DNA of 64,000 nt from Meghimatium bilineatum (taxonomy: Eukaryota > Mollusca > Gastropoda > Stylommatophora > Philomycidae), in the NCBI GenBank assembly GCA_034231615.1, contig CM067309.1, positions 22,687,965 to 22,751,964 of the forward strand, read 5' to 3'. The notes beneath the pieces are model-generated. The model saw nothing but the letters and a program-made list of their open reading frames with translations, made no database searches and had not been told where the DNA came from. The position numbers were made by a program, and so were the translations under genes. Each line of letters starts with the position of its first letter. The stretch's first letter is position 1. This document shows positions 11,722 to 40,839 of the stretch, one piece after another.

Positions 11722-12018
11722 AAAGTAAAGGTAAGTCCCATGGCAGGAACCTGCAGTCGGGGATGAAGATAACTCTTCATGTACTAAGACGCATCAACTA
11801 TTAAGTGAGGTGGCCAGAGTTCTCTTCCTTGTTGTATTTAACTCCCCTAACTCATGCGTTATGTACTAATTTACAGCTGAGTCGACTGGAGTGGTCGTGT
11901 CAAAGCGAGAAATCACAACCCAGCTTTTTGTGTGTCCTGACGTGTTTTCGAACCTGGCACGCTTTAACCCGGTGATAGCAAACACGCTTACTATCAGTAG
12001 TCTACCGCGCTCCTCTAA
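11722..12018 (-). mobile_element. tRNA-derived SINE (SINE-T), full-length copy
   Basis: Read on the minus strand it starts with a tRNA-like head (ggagcgcggtagactact, an A-box-like segment) and a clear B box, aggttcgaaaac, about 60 nt later. A non-tRNA body and a (CTTTAC)n-type tail at 11722 follow. RNA polymerase III promoter boxes at one end and a simple tail at the other define a tRNA-derived SINE. Copies at 27955 and 40445 have the same orientation. Confidence 0.75.
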
Positions 12019-12503
12019 GTGATGTAATAGATGGGTAAATATCTATGTTAGACAGTGCAAAAGTGATCTAATCAATACAACAGTTCCGTGGTATCCTGTG
12101 ATCATCACCGCCAAGTATTTATTAACTAATGACGTTGCATATTTTATTATGCACCCCCTCCCCTTTCCAGCCTACAGCAGCTTTGTTTCCCCAGACCACC
12201 GTACCACGTCTTCTATCTTTAGAATTCAATGTATCTCCATCTACATCGAACTTGAGAGTTACCTTGAAAAGATTACAGCTAACCAAACAAGAAAACAATA
12301 ACATCGCCTATCGATCACATCTTGACATAATTTAATCTTATCTGTAAGGATTTAAACACCGACAGCCACCGTAAAGATTCATTAACTACTACAGACACTT
12401 ATTTAAGTATATCTTTAAGTTTAATTAAACTCCGGAAATAATCACTATACTGTACCTAAACAACGTGGGACGGTTACCAAGAAAATACAGTACAGAGGAC
12501 AAT

Positions 12504-29403
<16,900 letters not shown>

Positions 29404-29499
29404 TAAATAATTATGCAAATAATATGTAATTATTATATAATACTATCTCTGCATAAATCAAATTATGACGTAACATTTAAAGTTTACCTCGTACAAATA

Positions 29500-30042
29500 C
29501 GCATGTGGTTGCATCTGTAGGTCTCACCAATGGCCCACTAGACAAATCACCCATGCAACAGAAAACCTTAGTAGATGACATGCCGTTATATTGAGGTTAT
29601 CTTCTTATAGAAGCTTCATGGCAAGTCATCTATACAATTATGCTTTTATTTTGTTGTTGAAATGTGTTTCATGTTTGCTTGAATATATGTATGCACCCTC
29701 TGTGGTTTGGAGGGAGCCAGGCTGAGACCCATCATAGAGGCACAGTGACTCAGGACGTGACAATCCGTTTGACTTGAACATTTGATTGCATGCCTGGGGC
29801 AATAGAGAAGTTCGGCATAACCAGTAGTCAATTGGTGGCGGAAAATGAGCACAGTGAACTCCATCTTGGCTACAGTGGCTCGGAGCAGTGCATAGGTTGA
29901 AACCTACCTTCCTGGAGGTGTTATAGTTATTCTCTGGCTCTGGTTGGGCTGAAAATCCACAGACTTTCCAGCAATATAATGCATGGCATTGTGTCAAAGG
30001 GCATGAGCCCATGGACTGCTGAATCAGCAACCAACCAACCTG
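29500..30042 (+). mobile_element. SINE-A copy 1 with 9-bp target-site duplication
   Basis: Starts cgcatgtggttgcatctgta and ends gaatcagcaaccaaccaacc. Flanked by gtacaaata at 29491-29499 and 30043-30051. Body landmarks are gatgacatgccgttatattg, gaggcacagtgactcaggac and gcccatggactgctgaatca. It lies about 100 bp beyond the gene 1 stop, so it may fall in the 3' UTR. The minus-strand open frames in it are shared by all copies but have no known function. Confidence 0.85.
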
Positions 30043-30067
30043 GTACAAATAATGCATGATTTAGATT

Positions 30068-30330
30068 AATCATCTAGTGCCGTTTCCGCCACAAAGGTTG
30101 ACTGCAACGGACCTCCAATACCCCGTCTCTTGCCTTTTGGTGCACTCTGTTAAACTGTAACTTGTCTATCTCGTGATGTTTCTCTGCCTACCTCTTGCTC
30201 GCCTCCCCCCCAACTCTACCCTCAAGTAAGGTCTTCAACTATGTCCAAAATACTTCATTTGTTTTATTTCCATTAATAGTTGTTTCCATACGAAGTGTTG
30301 TTAGAACATCTTTTTTTTGTTTTCTTCTCT
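30068..30330 (+). repeat. Dispersed repeat, unexpanded relative of the array at 15404
   Basis: caaaggttgactgcaacgga, tctcttgccttttggtg, ctacctcttgctcgcctccc and aagtaaggtcttcaactatg line up in the same order as at 15404-16170. The unit that is tandem there is single and degenerate here. Confidence 0.7.
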
Positions 30331-30399
30331 TTTCATGAAGTTCTCCCTATTTATATCCGCATCTGAAAGGCACCAATTCAATCTTCTAGTTGTTTGTTA

Positions 30400-30800
30400 A
30401 TTGTCCATGTTTATGAGTCATACATCAATATAGAATATATATAGCATTTTATAATTCTCATATTTAGTTTGTAATTTGTTTAGATGCCAATATTTTCCTC
30501 ATGTCATTGAAGTACTTTTAGCTATTCCTATTCTCCTTTTAACATCTGTTTCACATTTACCATCATTTGTGATTATGTGCCTGAGATATTGGTAATCATT
30601 CACTTGATATAGTATCTCTTCATTTATTTTTATGTTAAACACTTGTTTTTATGGATTTGCTGATTATCACGGTTTTTGTGTGTTTATATCTAGTCCATAT
30701 TCTTTACTTTATTTATCAACTTGATATAATTAGTCTTTGTAGTTCTTGTTCACTTTCTTCTAAAAGGACAGTGTCATCTGCATATCGCAGGTTTTTTTTA
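30400..30800 (-). pseudogene. LINE RT fragment with YADD box
   Basis: On the minus strand 30790-30730 reads NLRYADDTVLLEESEQELQR, an intact-looking RT catalytic box. Further downstream come a TWTINKQLED-like segment and MRIIKCYIYSILMY, the same family as the plus-strand fragment at 9425. Stops interrupt the region between. Confidence 0.75.
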
Positions 30801-30999
30801 TTATTTTACCATTTATCTTAAGTTCTGGTATTCCATCTACGGTACAATGGAATCCCTCTATAGTGCATTCTTTTATAACAAATGTCCCTAAATAACAACT
30901 TTTTCAAATCCCCAATTATATTTATTTGTTGTACTGTATATATAAATGCAATCCAAGACATTGTACATTTGCGTGACGAGTAACTGTTGAATATAGCCA

Positions 31000-31940
31000 C
31001 GTCTATAAATGATGCATTTAGGATACCATTGAGAGAATTTGGTATTTAGCATGGTATGAATAGAACTGTGCATCGGAGGTGCAGAATGTGTTCAACCAGC
31101 GAGCCACTGGTACCATCAGTATACATACACTTCAAGCCTAGCGTGCAGTGATATCATCTCATAATCAACAATTAAGAAGCGGAAATCTAGAATAAGCCAC
31201 AAGGATGTTGCCAGACTAGAAGTTAAATTTACCGTAGATGTCAAGAAATCCTATAATGAAACCAGATTTCATGTTTGTAGAAATCTCTGATCTCATCAGC
31301 CATCTGAGGTCTCACAAGAAAAAAACAGGCAATACCACAGTATTTTCTATGCTTCCACTCAGATGGCTGAGACAAGTCTGTTTTCCCTATCTCAAGACCT
31401 ACTACATTCCTGCTCACATTGTAACAGGTGTTTCAGAGCCCAGATTAAACTCATTATCCATCTGAAGACTCACAAACAATCACACCAAACTTGACCTTTT
31501 CAAATGCCAAATTCATGTTTGCTTTCAAAGGAAGATCATTATCATGAAATAAAGCTCAGGAGAAACTTCCTCATACACATAGAGTACAAGGGAAACTGCA
31601 GTTACATCTGAATAAGGTGCATCCAACAATACACAAAGGATATAAGAGCTCTTTCTCATACTCCTTGGGGATGAACACAAACCTGAGCACCAATACAAAC
31701 AAACTGACAACAAATAAATATTATGAAATCCATTTTATTTCATTTCTTGGGGAATGCATAAATATTGTTGTTTCATTGAAGAGACAAAATAGACCAGGAA
31801 TGTTCAAACACTAAACTAACTTAAATGAAAGACCTGAATGCACACACAAAAATACAGTGGAAACCGCCTATAGCACATCCGTTGAATATTTTTTCCTCCT
31901 ATTTAACAACACTTTTCAAAATCTCCAATTATATTTATTC
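31000..31940. other. No gene recognised
   Basis: Intergenic AT-rich sequence. Frames such as 31238-31465 (plus) have no splice context or family resemblance. cgtagatgtcaagaaatcct at 31232 is repeated, inverted and degenerate, near 36285. Confidence 0.35.
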
Positions 31941-31949
31941 TTTGTACAA

Positions 31950-32640
31950 TAATAAGACCCATAACCCGTCTGGAGTGCCACACTGGACACATCAGCACAA
32001 AAAGCCCCCAACATCTCTGTTCTCAACCATTAGGAGAAAAAAAAAATCACACCCAGAACATTCCTTGATGTTATCAATCCAGGATTTTCCCTCCCTCCTA
32101 TTCTCATTCCACCCACGACTTCATTGCAAAATAATTTTAGGAAGTGAGTCATCTCATTACATGTCCAAACCAAACAAGTTTGTGCAGTTTCACCAGTCAA
32201 AAGTGGTTCTTGATAACCTGCAAGTTTGTTTATTTGTTGCAGAACAAACATATTTGTCTTGTATTCTATATAATTAATTATAACTCAACTGAGTAGAAGG
32301 CTCCTTCAATAGGCATAGCACTAAGCCGAAGTCTTCTGGGTATGAAAGAAAGCTCAGAAAAACCATCCCTTTGCACATAGGAAGAGCTAATCGCATGCAA
32401 TTCCTGGGGATCTCAAACAAACATATAACTAATTCTTAACAAACGTCTGTAGCACTTGTTTTCAAATGCCTGAATCCTTCCTTCCATGTCTGCATCTGCA
32501 TTGAGTGTCGAACTTTCATATCTGTATAAAAGTATACTTAGCACCCCTACCGATCTGAATAGATTGATCTTTACCATAACACTGATCTGTAAATGTATGT
32601 ATTGTATATAGCGAATTTCTGTTATTAAAGACATATTTCA
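31950..32640 (-). pseudogene. LINE C-terminal fragment
   Basis: The minus-strand frame at 32500-32440 reads GRIQAFENKCYRRLLRISY (the AFE.KCYRR motif). Near 32130-32060 it ends with a basic block, NENRREGKSWIDNIKE. At 31950-31990 the antisense of the LINE 3' terminus is present (ccataacccgtctgga). Stops interrupt it. Confidence 0.7.
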
Positions 32641-32864
32641 TCAGCCCGATCAAATTGTTATAATGGGATTGGACTAATTACAACAAACTAATTCAAGAAT
32701 TTCAAAATGGTTTCAATATTCTCCTAAAATATACTGTACAGTGGAATCCCTCTATGGTAGTGTTTCTCAAACTCTTTCCTGCCGCCATCCTCTTTTGTAT
32801 AGATTTATATACCCTAATCAGGACAGTGGATACATCTTTGGTACAGAGGATGTTGATCGTATTC

Positions 32865-32965
32865 ATCTTCAGTGCTCATTCTCAAATTCCCGCAGGATGC
32901 AGGTGTTTTGTGTTACCATTTTATTTGCGTGAATGGCCTGACACATCCGTCTTCAGCATTTATTT
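32865..32965 (-). mobile_element. SINE-2 fragment
   Basis: Antisense blocks catcttcagtgctcattctc, aaattcccgcaggatgc and gcctgacacatccgtcttca, with an internal deletion. Confidence 0.55.
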
Positions 32966-33599
32966 GCAAGTTCGCAGAATAGGAGCAGTTGGGGTAACCA
33001 CAGTTCAGCTCATTGAAGAAATCCATACCAGCATATGACACAGGGAAACATAGAAGAGGATATAAATTATATAAGCAACATTATAATTAACAACAATGCC
33101 TGGTCAGATTCAAAAACAAATAAGTTGTTTGGCTACATTGAGTTTACAAAGCAAATTTCCAGGTTTCACTGCAGCTGTAAGCAAATGTTTCCAATATTAT
33201 TTTACAAGAAACAGTCGAGGCTGGAAAAAGAGGTGGTCAAAGAATGACTGAGTGATGAGGTTTTTGCAGGGTTTTTTGTGCTGCTTGTTCCAGTGTGACA
33301 TCCCTACTACCCTGATAGGTTATGGGTCTTTTTTATTAATTAAGCCAACATTTGCTGTTGTTGAAATGTTTTCAATTATTTTCATTTTAAAACAGTTAAA
33401 ACGTGCTACATTTTCATGAGAAGCTTGTCACTTGTTTCAATAATCTTAGTTGGGTCATGTTTCACATGGAGTTCAATTACTATAACCCCGAATTACACAT
33501 CTTGTCTTATTGTAAATTAAAAAGTAGTAAGTGCATTCAATTTATTGTAATTAATTTCACGTGTTCAATGTTACTTAAATCTATTTAACAGACAAATAT

Positions 33600-33880
33600 A
33601 CAACAGCCCCAAGACAAATATATTTGCCCGGCAGCAAATAACAAAATTTGCAGGTTATCAAGAACCATTTTTGGCAGTGGTAAAAAGGTGTAAACTTGTA
33701 TAGTTTGGACATGTAACAAGATACAACTCACTTTCTACAATTATTGGCAGGAAACAGCCACGGGTGAAAGGAAAAAATGAGATAAAAGAAAATTCTGGAT
33801 TGATAACTTCAAGGAATGGCCTGGACATGATTTTTACTACACTTCTACGCTAATCCTGTCTCAGTGTTGTATAAGGAAAT
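33600..33880 (+). pseudogene. LINE C-terminal fragment
   Basis: Reads CRLSRTIFGSGKKV, then after a stop CIVWTCNK, and RKFWIDNFKEWPGHDFYYTS. It shows the terminal W(I/L)DN(I/F)KEW.G motif shared with 31950, 48810, 57870, 59640 and 60620. Confidence 0.65.
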
Positions 33881-34184
33881 TTACATGGCTACACCATGAT
33901 TTCTAACTAGCACGTACAGAAAGAAACCACATATTCCATGCGAATGGTCCTGATATATTGCACTGGAAAATAACACAGCTGTCACTTTGTACCATTTACA
34001 CTGTTCTGAATATTATGGTATATTTTCTTAGCCATTGACAGTTGAAAAACAGTGTAGGGATTGGGACAGAAATTGAAGTCTCCTCGGCACATAGGAAAGT
34101 AGAGCTAAGCGCTCACAATTCCTGGGGTTCTCAATAAATCAATCCATAAATAAATTACAGTATTTGTGCACAAACATAAATAGC

Positions 34185-34730
34185 TCAGAATGCACTGTAG
34201 AAATCAAGAAAAGAATTGCAATGGCAACATTGAAAATTACCCAAATGAAAAATCTTTGGTAAGGTACCATCAGCATAGCCAAACTGTATATCATTTTAAA
34301 AATTGTGTATTTCCAGTGGCAATATACGGTTGTGAGGCATGGACATTAAATAAAAAAATAGCAAAGAGAATAGCTGCTTTCGAAATAAGATGCTACAGAA
34401 GAATTTTACTTATACCATGGACAAATCAAATCCAAAAGTATTAAAGATTAATAAATGTTGAAGAGGTCTGGCGTAACAACATCATAACAAGAAAGCTGAG
34501 TTTTTTTGGGTCACATAGAGACATAACAGCATGGAAAGATTGAAAGCTGAAAACAGAGTTAACGGCAACAAGGGAAGAGGGCACCAAAGATGACGATGGG
34601 GCAGTGATATATCAGATTGTTTAAATCTCTTTAACTGCAGGAGGTCAACTCACCCAGAATCGCATAGTGTTCAGAGAATCCATATAGAAGAGCACATTCT
34701 GGAAAGAATATGTCACATGATGATGACTGA
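34185..34730 (+). pseudogene. LINE C-terminal fragment
   Basis: 34300-34440 encodes PVAIYGCEAWTLNKKIAKRI then AAFEIRCYRRILLIPWTNQ, a textbook post-RT block with YGCEAWTL. About 34560-34720 continues with RSTH..RIVFRES and FWKEYVT. Upstream RT is absent and stops occur. Confidence 0.8.
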
Positions 34731-34734
34731 ACAT

Positions 34735-36960
34735 GGACCAGTTGAACGACATACAAACAATAACATACACACGTTTGCTGCATTATGATTTTTATTTAAT
34801 AATAAATCCTCAATGCTTCTATATTATATTATTTCTTTTAATGAAATAGAACCATAATTGTTATTTCTAGCTGCCTTGCAGGAATGATTTTTTTGTCACT
34901 GAAACTTTAGAGGTTACAGTGAGGTCCATATTTTTCGACACACAGACAATGGCATAATATTTTCCTTGGGTTGTATCTATCTAGAAGTAGCTGGAGATCT
35001 ACATATTCACTACTGAGCTAGCGAGGCTAATAAGGCACAATAATAACATATCTTTCAAAATAGCTTCAATAATGAGTTCTGTGCAGACCCATAAATTCAA
35101 TGCTGAACTCTGATAAGTTGGGCAAAAGGTAAGTATTACAGTCAAGATACAAATCACAAAGCAACATCCTACTTCTCAGAACTACATCCTGCTAATTGAC
35201 GGGAGTTTGAGAATGAACATTGTTTATTTGTAAATTGTCTGAATGGCAAGAAATCATGGAAGACCATCATCTCCTTCAAATTGGTTTCCATTCATGGATC
35301 TGAACTATGAAAGACCATCATAACATAAATCTTATATATTCTTGATTACACAAAGTTTCCATTGATGAAGCAATGAATGAATGAAAAACATGCTAAGAAG
35401 ATACATTAAAATGAAACTTTAAAGTCATGGGACAAGCAATTATTAAATATGCCGTAACTCAATTCTTACACACAAATTTCTGTCCCTGTTGGAATAGTCA
35501 CCAGACATTTCAAACATGTTCCTGTAGAAAACACAGACAAGGGACTCAAATTTGTCCTTGGACAAACAAGAAGGCGCCCTTACTCATCTCCTATTGGACA
35601 ATGACAAAATAGCAGCATCTCTATCCAATCTTTGTCCTGAGTGTAACAGAAAAAGTTCTTCCAAAACATAAAAAAATTCAGCAGGGTTCAATCACATTAT
35701 GTGCCTACCTAATATTTAGCATATTTCCAAAATGTGATATTATGCACAAGTTCATTCCAAGTTTGTTATAGTGTGCACAGTTTTCGCGCTGTCAATGAAA
35801 TTATGTCACTAGCAGACCAGCACACTGTATTGCCATAAAAACAAAATGGCTAATTTTGGCAGAAATTAAATTATGCCATGATGTAATGCATCAGAGGAGA
35901 AGGGATGCTCCTAGAGTTCAGGGAGGGGGCACGTTTTAGGGGCAGGGTTATACCTAATCCTAACACACCCCACCCATAACCATCTAAAGGGAGACAAAAG
36001 CTGTGTTTTTCCTATTTTTACAACAATGGCAGCCATTTCGCTAATAGAAATTGACAGAGTGACATCACAAACGACTAACAATTGCTTTCTGCGAAGACAT
36101 CGCAAACTACTAAAAAAGTACAATCGGAGCAGATCACTTAAAAACTTTGAGCACAGTAAGCACATAATATGTTATTGGACCTGCAGCAGTTATCTGTACA
36201 GATTATGCAAATGTGAAGTGTAACAGGTTATTTAATTGGGACAATGATTTTTATAAACATGAAATCTGGTTTCATTATAGGATTTCTCGACATTTAAATT
36301 AAACTTCTAGTCTGGCAACTTCTCTTTGGAAGCATGAATTGAGAATCAGGGTGCACTAGTAAAATGAGTCTCAGAAATCCATAGGCGTCCTCATACTTGA
36401 AGTAGTTATCATGCATGCTTTATTGTGCATGTTAGCAATTTCACCACTTGCATTAGCTATAACATCCCAGCCAGATTTCTCCCCACAACGGACAGATCAC
36501 TCTGTGAACACTCTATGACATTATCATCTCATGAGTTATCAGTTGATTAATTACAATGTCTGATATTTCACTGCCTCCCTTTCTACATTCTCTGCCACGG
36601 GTTGCTGTTGTTGATATCCAAATACTGATGAGTAATGCTGCTCTTGTCAGCACAGAACCATTTTTTTTAAAGTGCAGATCTTCTGAAGTTGACTTAGTTA
36701 TCCATTAAGTAAGTTAGTGATTGTTAAGGGTATCTGTAGTTTTTTCCTGGCAGTTGAAAGGTAAGGGCAGTCAATAAGGAGGTGTTCTTTAAGTTGGTAG
36801 CAGTGTGTACAAGTCTGCCAAGAGTAATAATTACCTTATGAAAGTGTCATTGTTTCACCAGAGGAAATTCTTCTGTTTTTCAAACTTGTAACACAAGACT
36901 AGTGAATGAATAATTCTTCAGGGCAGATGTGCTCGATTAATTTTAATATACCTGAGTAGC
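34735..36960. other. No gene recognised
   Basis: Long intergenic stretch. Around 35890-36060 is a gggcagggttatacctaatc block on the edge of an unnamed repeat. No exon with consistent splice sites was found on either strand. Confidence 0.35.
35160..35222 (+). mobile_element. SINE 3' scrap
   Basis: cagaactacatcctgctaat followed by gacgggagtttgagaatgaa. Only the terminal 60 nt of the SINE-1/2 type remains. Confidence 0.45.
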
Positions 36961-36964
36961 ATCT

Positions 36965-37230
36965 CCTCATTTTGAAAGTGTCTCAGAGAAAACTCATTCA
37001 GTTACACAAGACATAGTAAAACATGGGCCATCTTATCTTGTGTCTCAGAGAAAACTCATTCAGTTACACAAGACATAGTGAAGCATGGACCAACGTGTCT
37101 TGTGTCTCAGAGAAAACACATTCAGTTACACAAGACATAGTAAAACATGGGCCATCTTATCTTGTGTCTCAGAGAAAACTCATTCAGTTACACAAGACAT
37201 AGTGAAGCCTAAACCATCTTGTCTTGTGAC
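36965..37230 (+). repeat. 62-bp tandem repeat, four copies
   Basis: Unit: tgtctcagagaaaactcatt, cagttacacaagacatagta, aaacatgggccatcttatct. Copies alternate between two variants (aaacatgggccat and aagcatggacca). Confidence 0.9.
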
Positions 37231-37734
37231 CCATAAATAATATTCACTAAATTTTAAATACTCTGTGATCACAATTAATTTTATATGTGTATACACATCT
37301 TTGAAGAGGTCATTAATATTTCAAGAATAATTAACACACTTATGACCACATGAGACTCCACTCTCAGAGACTGATGTCAAGCTATTATGCCATGTTAAAC
37401 AATTTTGCAAGGTGTGTAACACAAAATCACATATATAAAAAGATCCAATTATAACGAAAAAATGTTGTTGGTTTATAGACTGATCATAACACATTACTGA
37501 CCAAATTCAACAGTCATTGCATTTCGATTATGTACCCTTGCTGACCAATTTTGATGTTCATTAAAACTGTTGATACTTCAGAAATACGGCAATATAAATA
37601 AATCAAATTCAGAAAAAGCAGATCTGAGATAGCATGTTATTCCTAAACAATAGTACCTACAAAATACAGTCATCAGTGAAGGTTATGTCTTATTTTTGAA
37701 AAATCGGAAGGTGAGTTTTTGCAATATATAAAAA

Positions 37735-38010
37735 GGAATTTAACCTTCACCGAGCCGATATGATATCCAGCCGCCGAAAAACAAAATGGCCGCGCGCGCT
37801 GATGGCGGGCCGTCCTGCCCAGCGAGATTATCGTGAGATTTACACGTACCACAGTCGTGCACATAGCTGGGGACATGCGCAATCGAAGCCGGTACATCCC
37901 CCACTTCCGACATGATCGTTTTTGAGAATGGCTGGCTATTCGTAAAAGTTTAAGAGCAATTAATCTGACCACATCTGTACACCGGTACGATGCCATGATG
38001 ATGGATCGGT
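37735..38010 (-). promoter_or_regulatory. CpG-rich patch: candidate promoter and 5' exon
   Basis: By far the most GC/CpG-dense stretch of its neighbourhood (gcgcgcg, cgggccg, ccgccg). It contains an ETS-type cacttccg and a YY1-type aaaatggccgc. On the minus strand an ATG at 37911 opens a 57-residue frame beginning MSEVGDVPASIAHVPSYVHD and ending GGWISYRLGEG. A possible donor (gtgaag|gttaaa) lies just before its stop. Composition suggests a first exon, but I recognise no family and found no downstream exons. On the plus strand a perfect donor (atgtaag|gtaagt, 38335) lies 330 bp away. Confidence 0.4.
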
Positions 38011-38339
38011 TTTACAGACCTTTATTTCATCGTATTTCGAATAAAATAACATTGAATCGTGGCTTGAATCATGGATTATTAGGTTCTTTAGTTTCACAGC
38101 AGTGAATATACAGAATGCCGTGCTGGTATGGGGACTTGTACGTTTGATATCGAATATTTTGAAGTGGCAGAAAAAATAACTCTAGGCCTAAGCTCAAAGA
38201 ACGATTTTACTGCAAATCTACATGTTTTATACAGTTCCCCCGGCTATATTTTGATAATTTCGCAGTGAAAGAACATAAATACAACAGATTTACGTGATTT
38301 AGTTGACAGTGTTGCCAAGAAATTCGATATGTAAGGTAA

Positions 38340-39160
38340 GTTATTTTTTTTCCTTATTTTTTCCCTCTTTATTTGTTATAAAATATATGTTTTTTGTGAA
38401 AAACGTCTTTACCACTTTCTCATACGTCTGGTATCACACACACATGTACATAAATTACACCAATATATGCATAATTCAATTCTTTATTTATATGTGCAAA
38501 TATTATTTAAATATCTCTAACAACCAAAAAATTATCACATTTTCAAAACAGTCACCATCAATAATGAAAATTTTCAAAAAAGAATCCGGTGGCAGGGAGA
38601 CGTTTCGTATTTTTTAATCTGGCTTGCTAAAGGTTAAACCCATGCTCAGCATTATAATAAGTTAAATTTAACTCTAGAAATAACTGGAGCTTTCAAATTC
38701 ATTCGAAAAATGCAAAAATACATAGCAATTTACAAAGTTCTATGTCATGAGTTAATTTTATACAGATTTTTAAAGACGACACTCTCGATCTCTCAAACCA
38801 CTGGTAATGGGAGATAAGTACGCCCTGGACTGTGGTCAGTAAAGTGTTTAAAATACATGGAAACAAATGAGCAATCATTGGATTTACATTGTCACTGCCA
38901 TTAACGTGATTTCATACATCCTGTTATTTCTTTGAAAACCAGTCAAGTTTTAACATTGAAGATTCACCATAGGAATAACTCATGCACTTGAAATTCTCAC
39001 ATTCTGCAGTTTGTTTTCCACCCTTGGGATATCTAGTAATACATTGTGACAAGATTTTTCAATTAAAAAAAAATAACACATGCTATTTACAGGTATAAAG
39101 TTGATAATAATTTGGCAATTGAAAATGAACTTAAATATTTGTTACACATGACTCATTATT
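38340..39160. other. No gene recognised
   Basis: AT-rich. The open frame at 38303-38617 begins at a splice-donor-like site and is low-complexity. Nothing else was identified. Confidence 0.35.
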
Positions 39161-39164
39161 CTGG

Positions 39165-39390
39165 CACTTGTTCTCAAACTCCTACCAGCTACTAGGATGT
39201 AATCTATACAACAGAATACTCTGCCTCATAGTTTAGACTTTTCTTGTTCAGCATTTACTCTCAAACTCTCTCTGGTAGCAGGAAAATGATCTTACTATAT
39301 TTTCAGCAGCACGTAGTCCAGAGCATGGAAATGCGATTGTCGCCTTTTTATTTGCGCGAATCACCAGACACATCTGTCTTCAGCGGGAGC
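39165..39390 (-). mobile_element. SINE-2 copies (two overlapping, antisense)
   Basis: The ttctcaaactcctacc end at 39170 and a second attctcaaactct start (tcagcatttactctcaaact) at 39250 indicate two partial insertions. The second runs to cacatctgtcttcagc at 39378. Confidence 0.6.
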
Positions 39391-39739
39391 CTGTCTGAAA
39401 CATCTATACCTTTCAACCCGATACATTCAACTTCAGTATGGCTACACCAGCCAATGTTCCCTCTAAGGTGCGACGGTAAGTAGCTGCAAACATTATTATA
39501 AGGTATCGATCACAAAACTATCCACACATATAAAGCACTAGCAAAAAACCTTTTTTTTTTGGTAGTAGGTGCCCACATGGAAATATTCACTGCTCAAATA
39601 ACTTCAGATTTGCTCACATCTAGGAAATTTGAGGAAACATCGCCTACAATTTTTTAAAACAAAATACACAGTGGTTTCAACAATTATTCATTTTATTCAA
39701 TAGTAAGTATTTTCATGCGCATTGATGTCAAAATATTAG

Positions 39740-39835
39740 AACAATTTTATACAATAGTGCATATTTCATTGATGGCAAAATATTAGAACAATTTTATACA
39801 ATAGTGCATATTTCATTGATGGCAAAATATTACAG
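39740..39835 (+). repeat. 44-bp duplication
   Basis: ttagaacaattttatacaat and agtgcatatttcattgatgg occur twice in direct succession. Confidence 0.8.
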
Positions 39836-39914
39836 AAACAGGCACAACTGTACTTGGCCAGTTTGAAAAAGAAAGATACATCAAATTTTAACATATTAAG
39901 TGTGTATTTTGTTA

Positions 39915-40035
39915 ATTTATCACTCATTCTCAAATTCCTACTAAATCTCTCTTGTAGGACAATGGTCCTTCTAGATTTTCAGCAGGACGTAGTCCAGAGA
40001 ATGGAGATGTATTGTCACTATTTTATTTGTTTCAA
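39915..40035 (-). mobile_element. SINE-2 fragment
   Basis: Antisense: ctcattctcaaattcctact, ctctcttgtaggacaatggt, cgtagtccagagaatggaga. Confidence 0.6.
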
Positions 40036-40309
40036 TAACCAGACTTTGGTTGTTATTGGGTCTTATAAAAATGTATGAATTTGATGTTTCATGGACTAGT
40101 TTACAACACAAATTTGGTGGGACGTGAGTACTGTTCCCGTGTGCCAGCACACATAATTTTATCCCTCTGCGCTGATAAAAATATCGTACTTGGTGCACAA
40201 GACTTCAATATATAAAATGTGTGTAGCAGTTCCTATAATAAAAAATAGAATTGTTTCAGTACGGGTGGGTTTGCACACTTCTGGTTAATCCTTCTTATAT
40301 TCTACATAC

Positions 40310-40442
40310 TGCTGAAGATGGATATGTTAGACTACTGGTGCAAATAAAATGGTGACAAACACACTGCCAGAAATTTAGTAGGATCATTGTTCTGCTACAA
40401 GAGAGAACCAGAGAATAATTGCGAAGAAGTATTCTACATAGG
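40310..40442 (+). mobile_element. SINE-2 fragment
   Basis: gctgaagatggatatgttag (degenerate head), aggatcattgttctgctaca and a short gaagaagt tail. Confidence 0.5.
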
Positions 40443-40444
40443 GA

Positions 40445-40835
40445 TCTGCAGCAGTTAGGTAAATCCCATAGAAGAAGCCTGCCACCTGGGATGAGGATAA
40501 ATCATCATGCACTAAGCTGCAGCAACTATTAAATGGTGTGGCCAGATTTTATCCTTATTGTTTTTACTCTCCACAACTCATGCATCAGGTACCCTTTTAC
40601 AGCAGCTGGGTAACTAACACTATCAACTGGGACACATCGTTCCTAAGTCTATTTAGTACAAATACAAAAGAAGTAAGTCCTAGAGGGCATTTACAGCTGA
40701 GTCGGCTGGAGGTGCGGCAGCATCAGGTGAGAAATCATGACTTGGATTTTTTTTCCTATTCGGACATGATATGCTGTAACCCAGTAACAGTAAGCAAGCT
40801 CACTATCAACAATGTTACGGTGCTGGGGGGAGGCT
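40445..40835 (-). mobile_element. tRNA-derived SINE (SINE-T), diverged, with internal insertion
   Basis: Starts gttaggtaaatcccatagaa (tail side) and ends aagcaagctcactatcaaca (tRNA-like head, minus strand). It is about 100 bp longer than the other copies, owing to extra sequence around 40590-40690. Confidence 0.6.
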
Positions 40836-40839
40836 GCAG

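Noticed and set aside
29638-30057. Minus-strand 139-codon frame shared with 51722-52100 and 62042-62433
   Set aside because: It is the antisense of SINE-A; similarity between copies reflects the repeat, and frames are broken differently in each copy.
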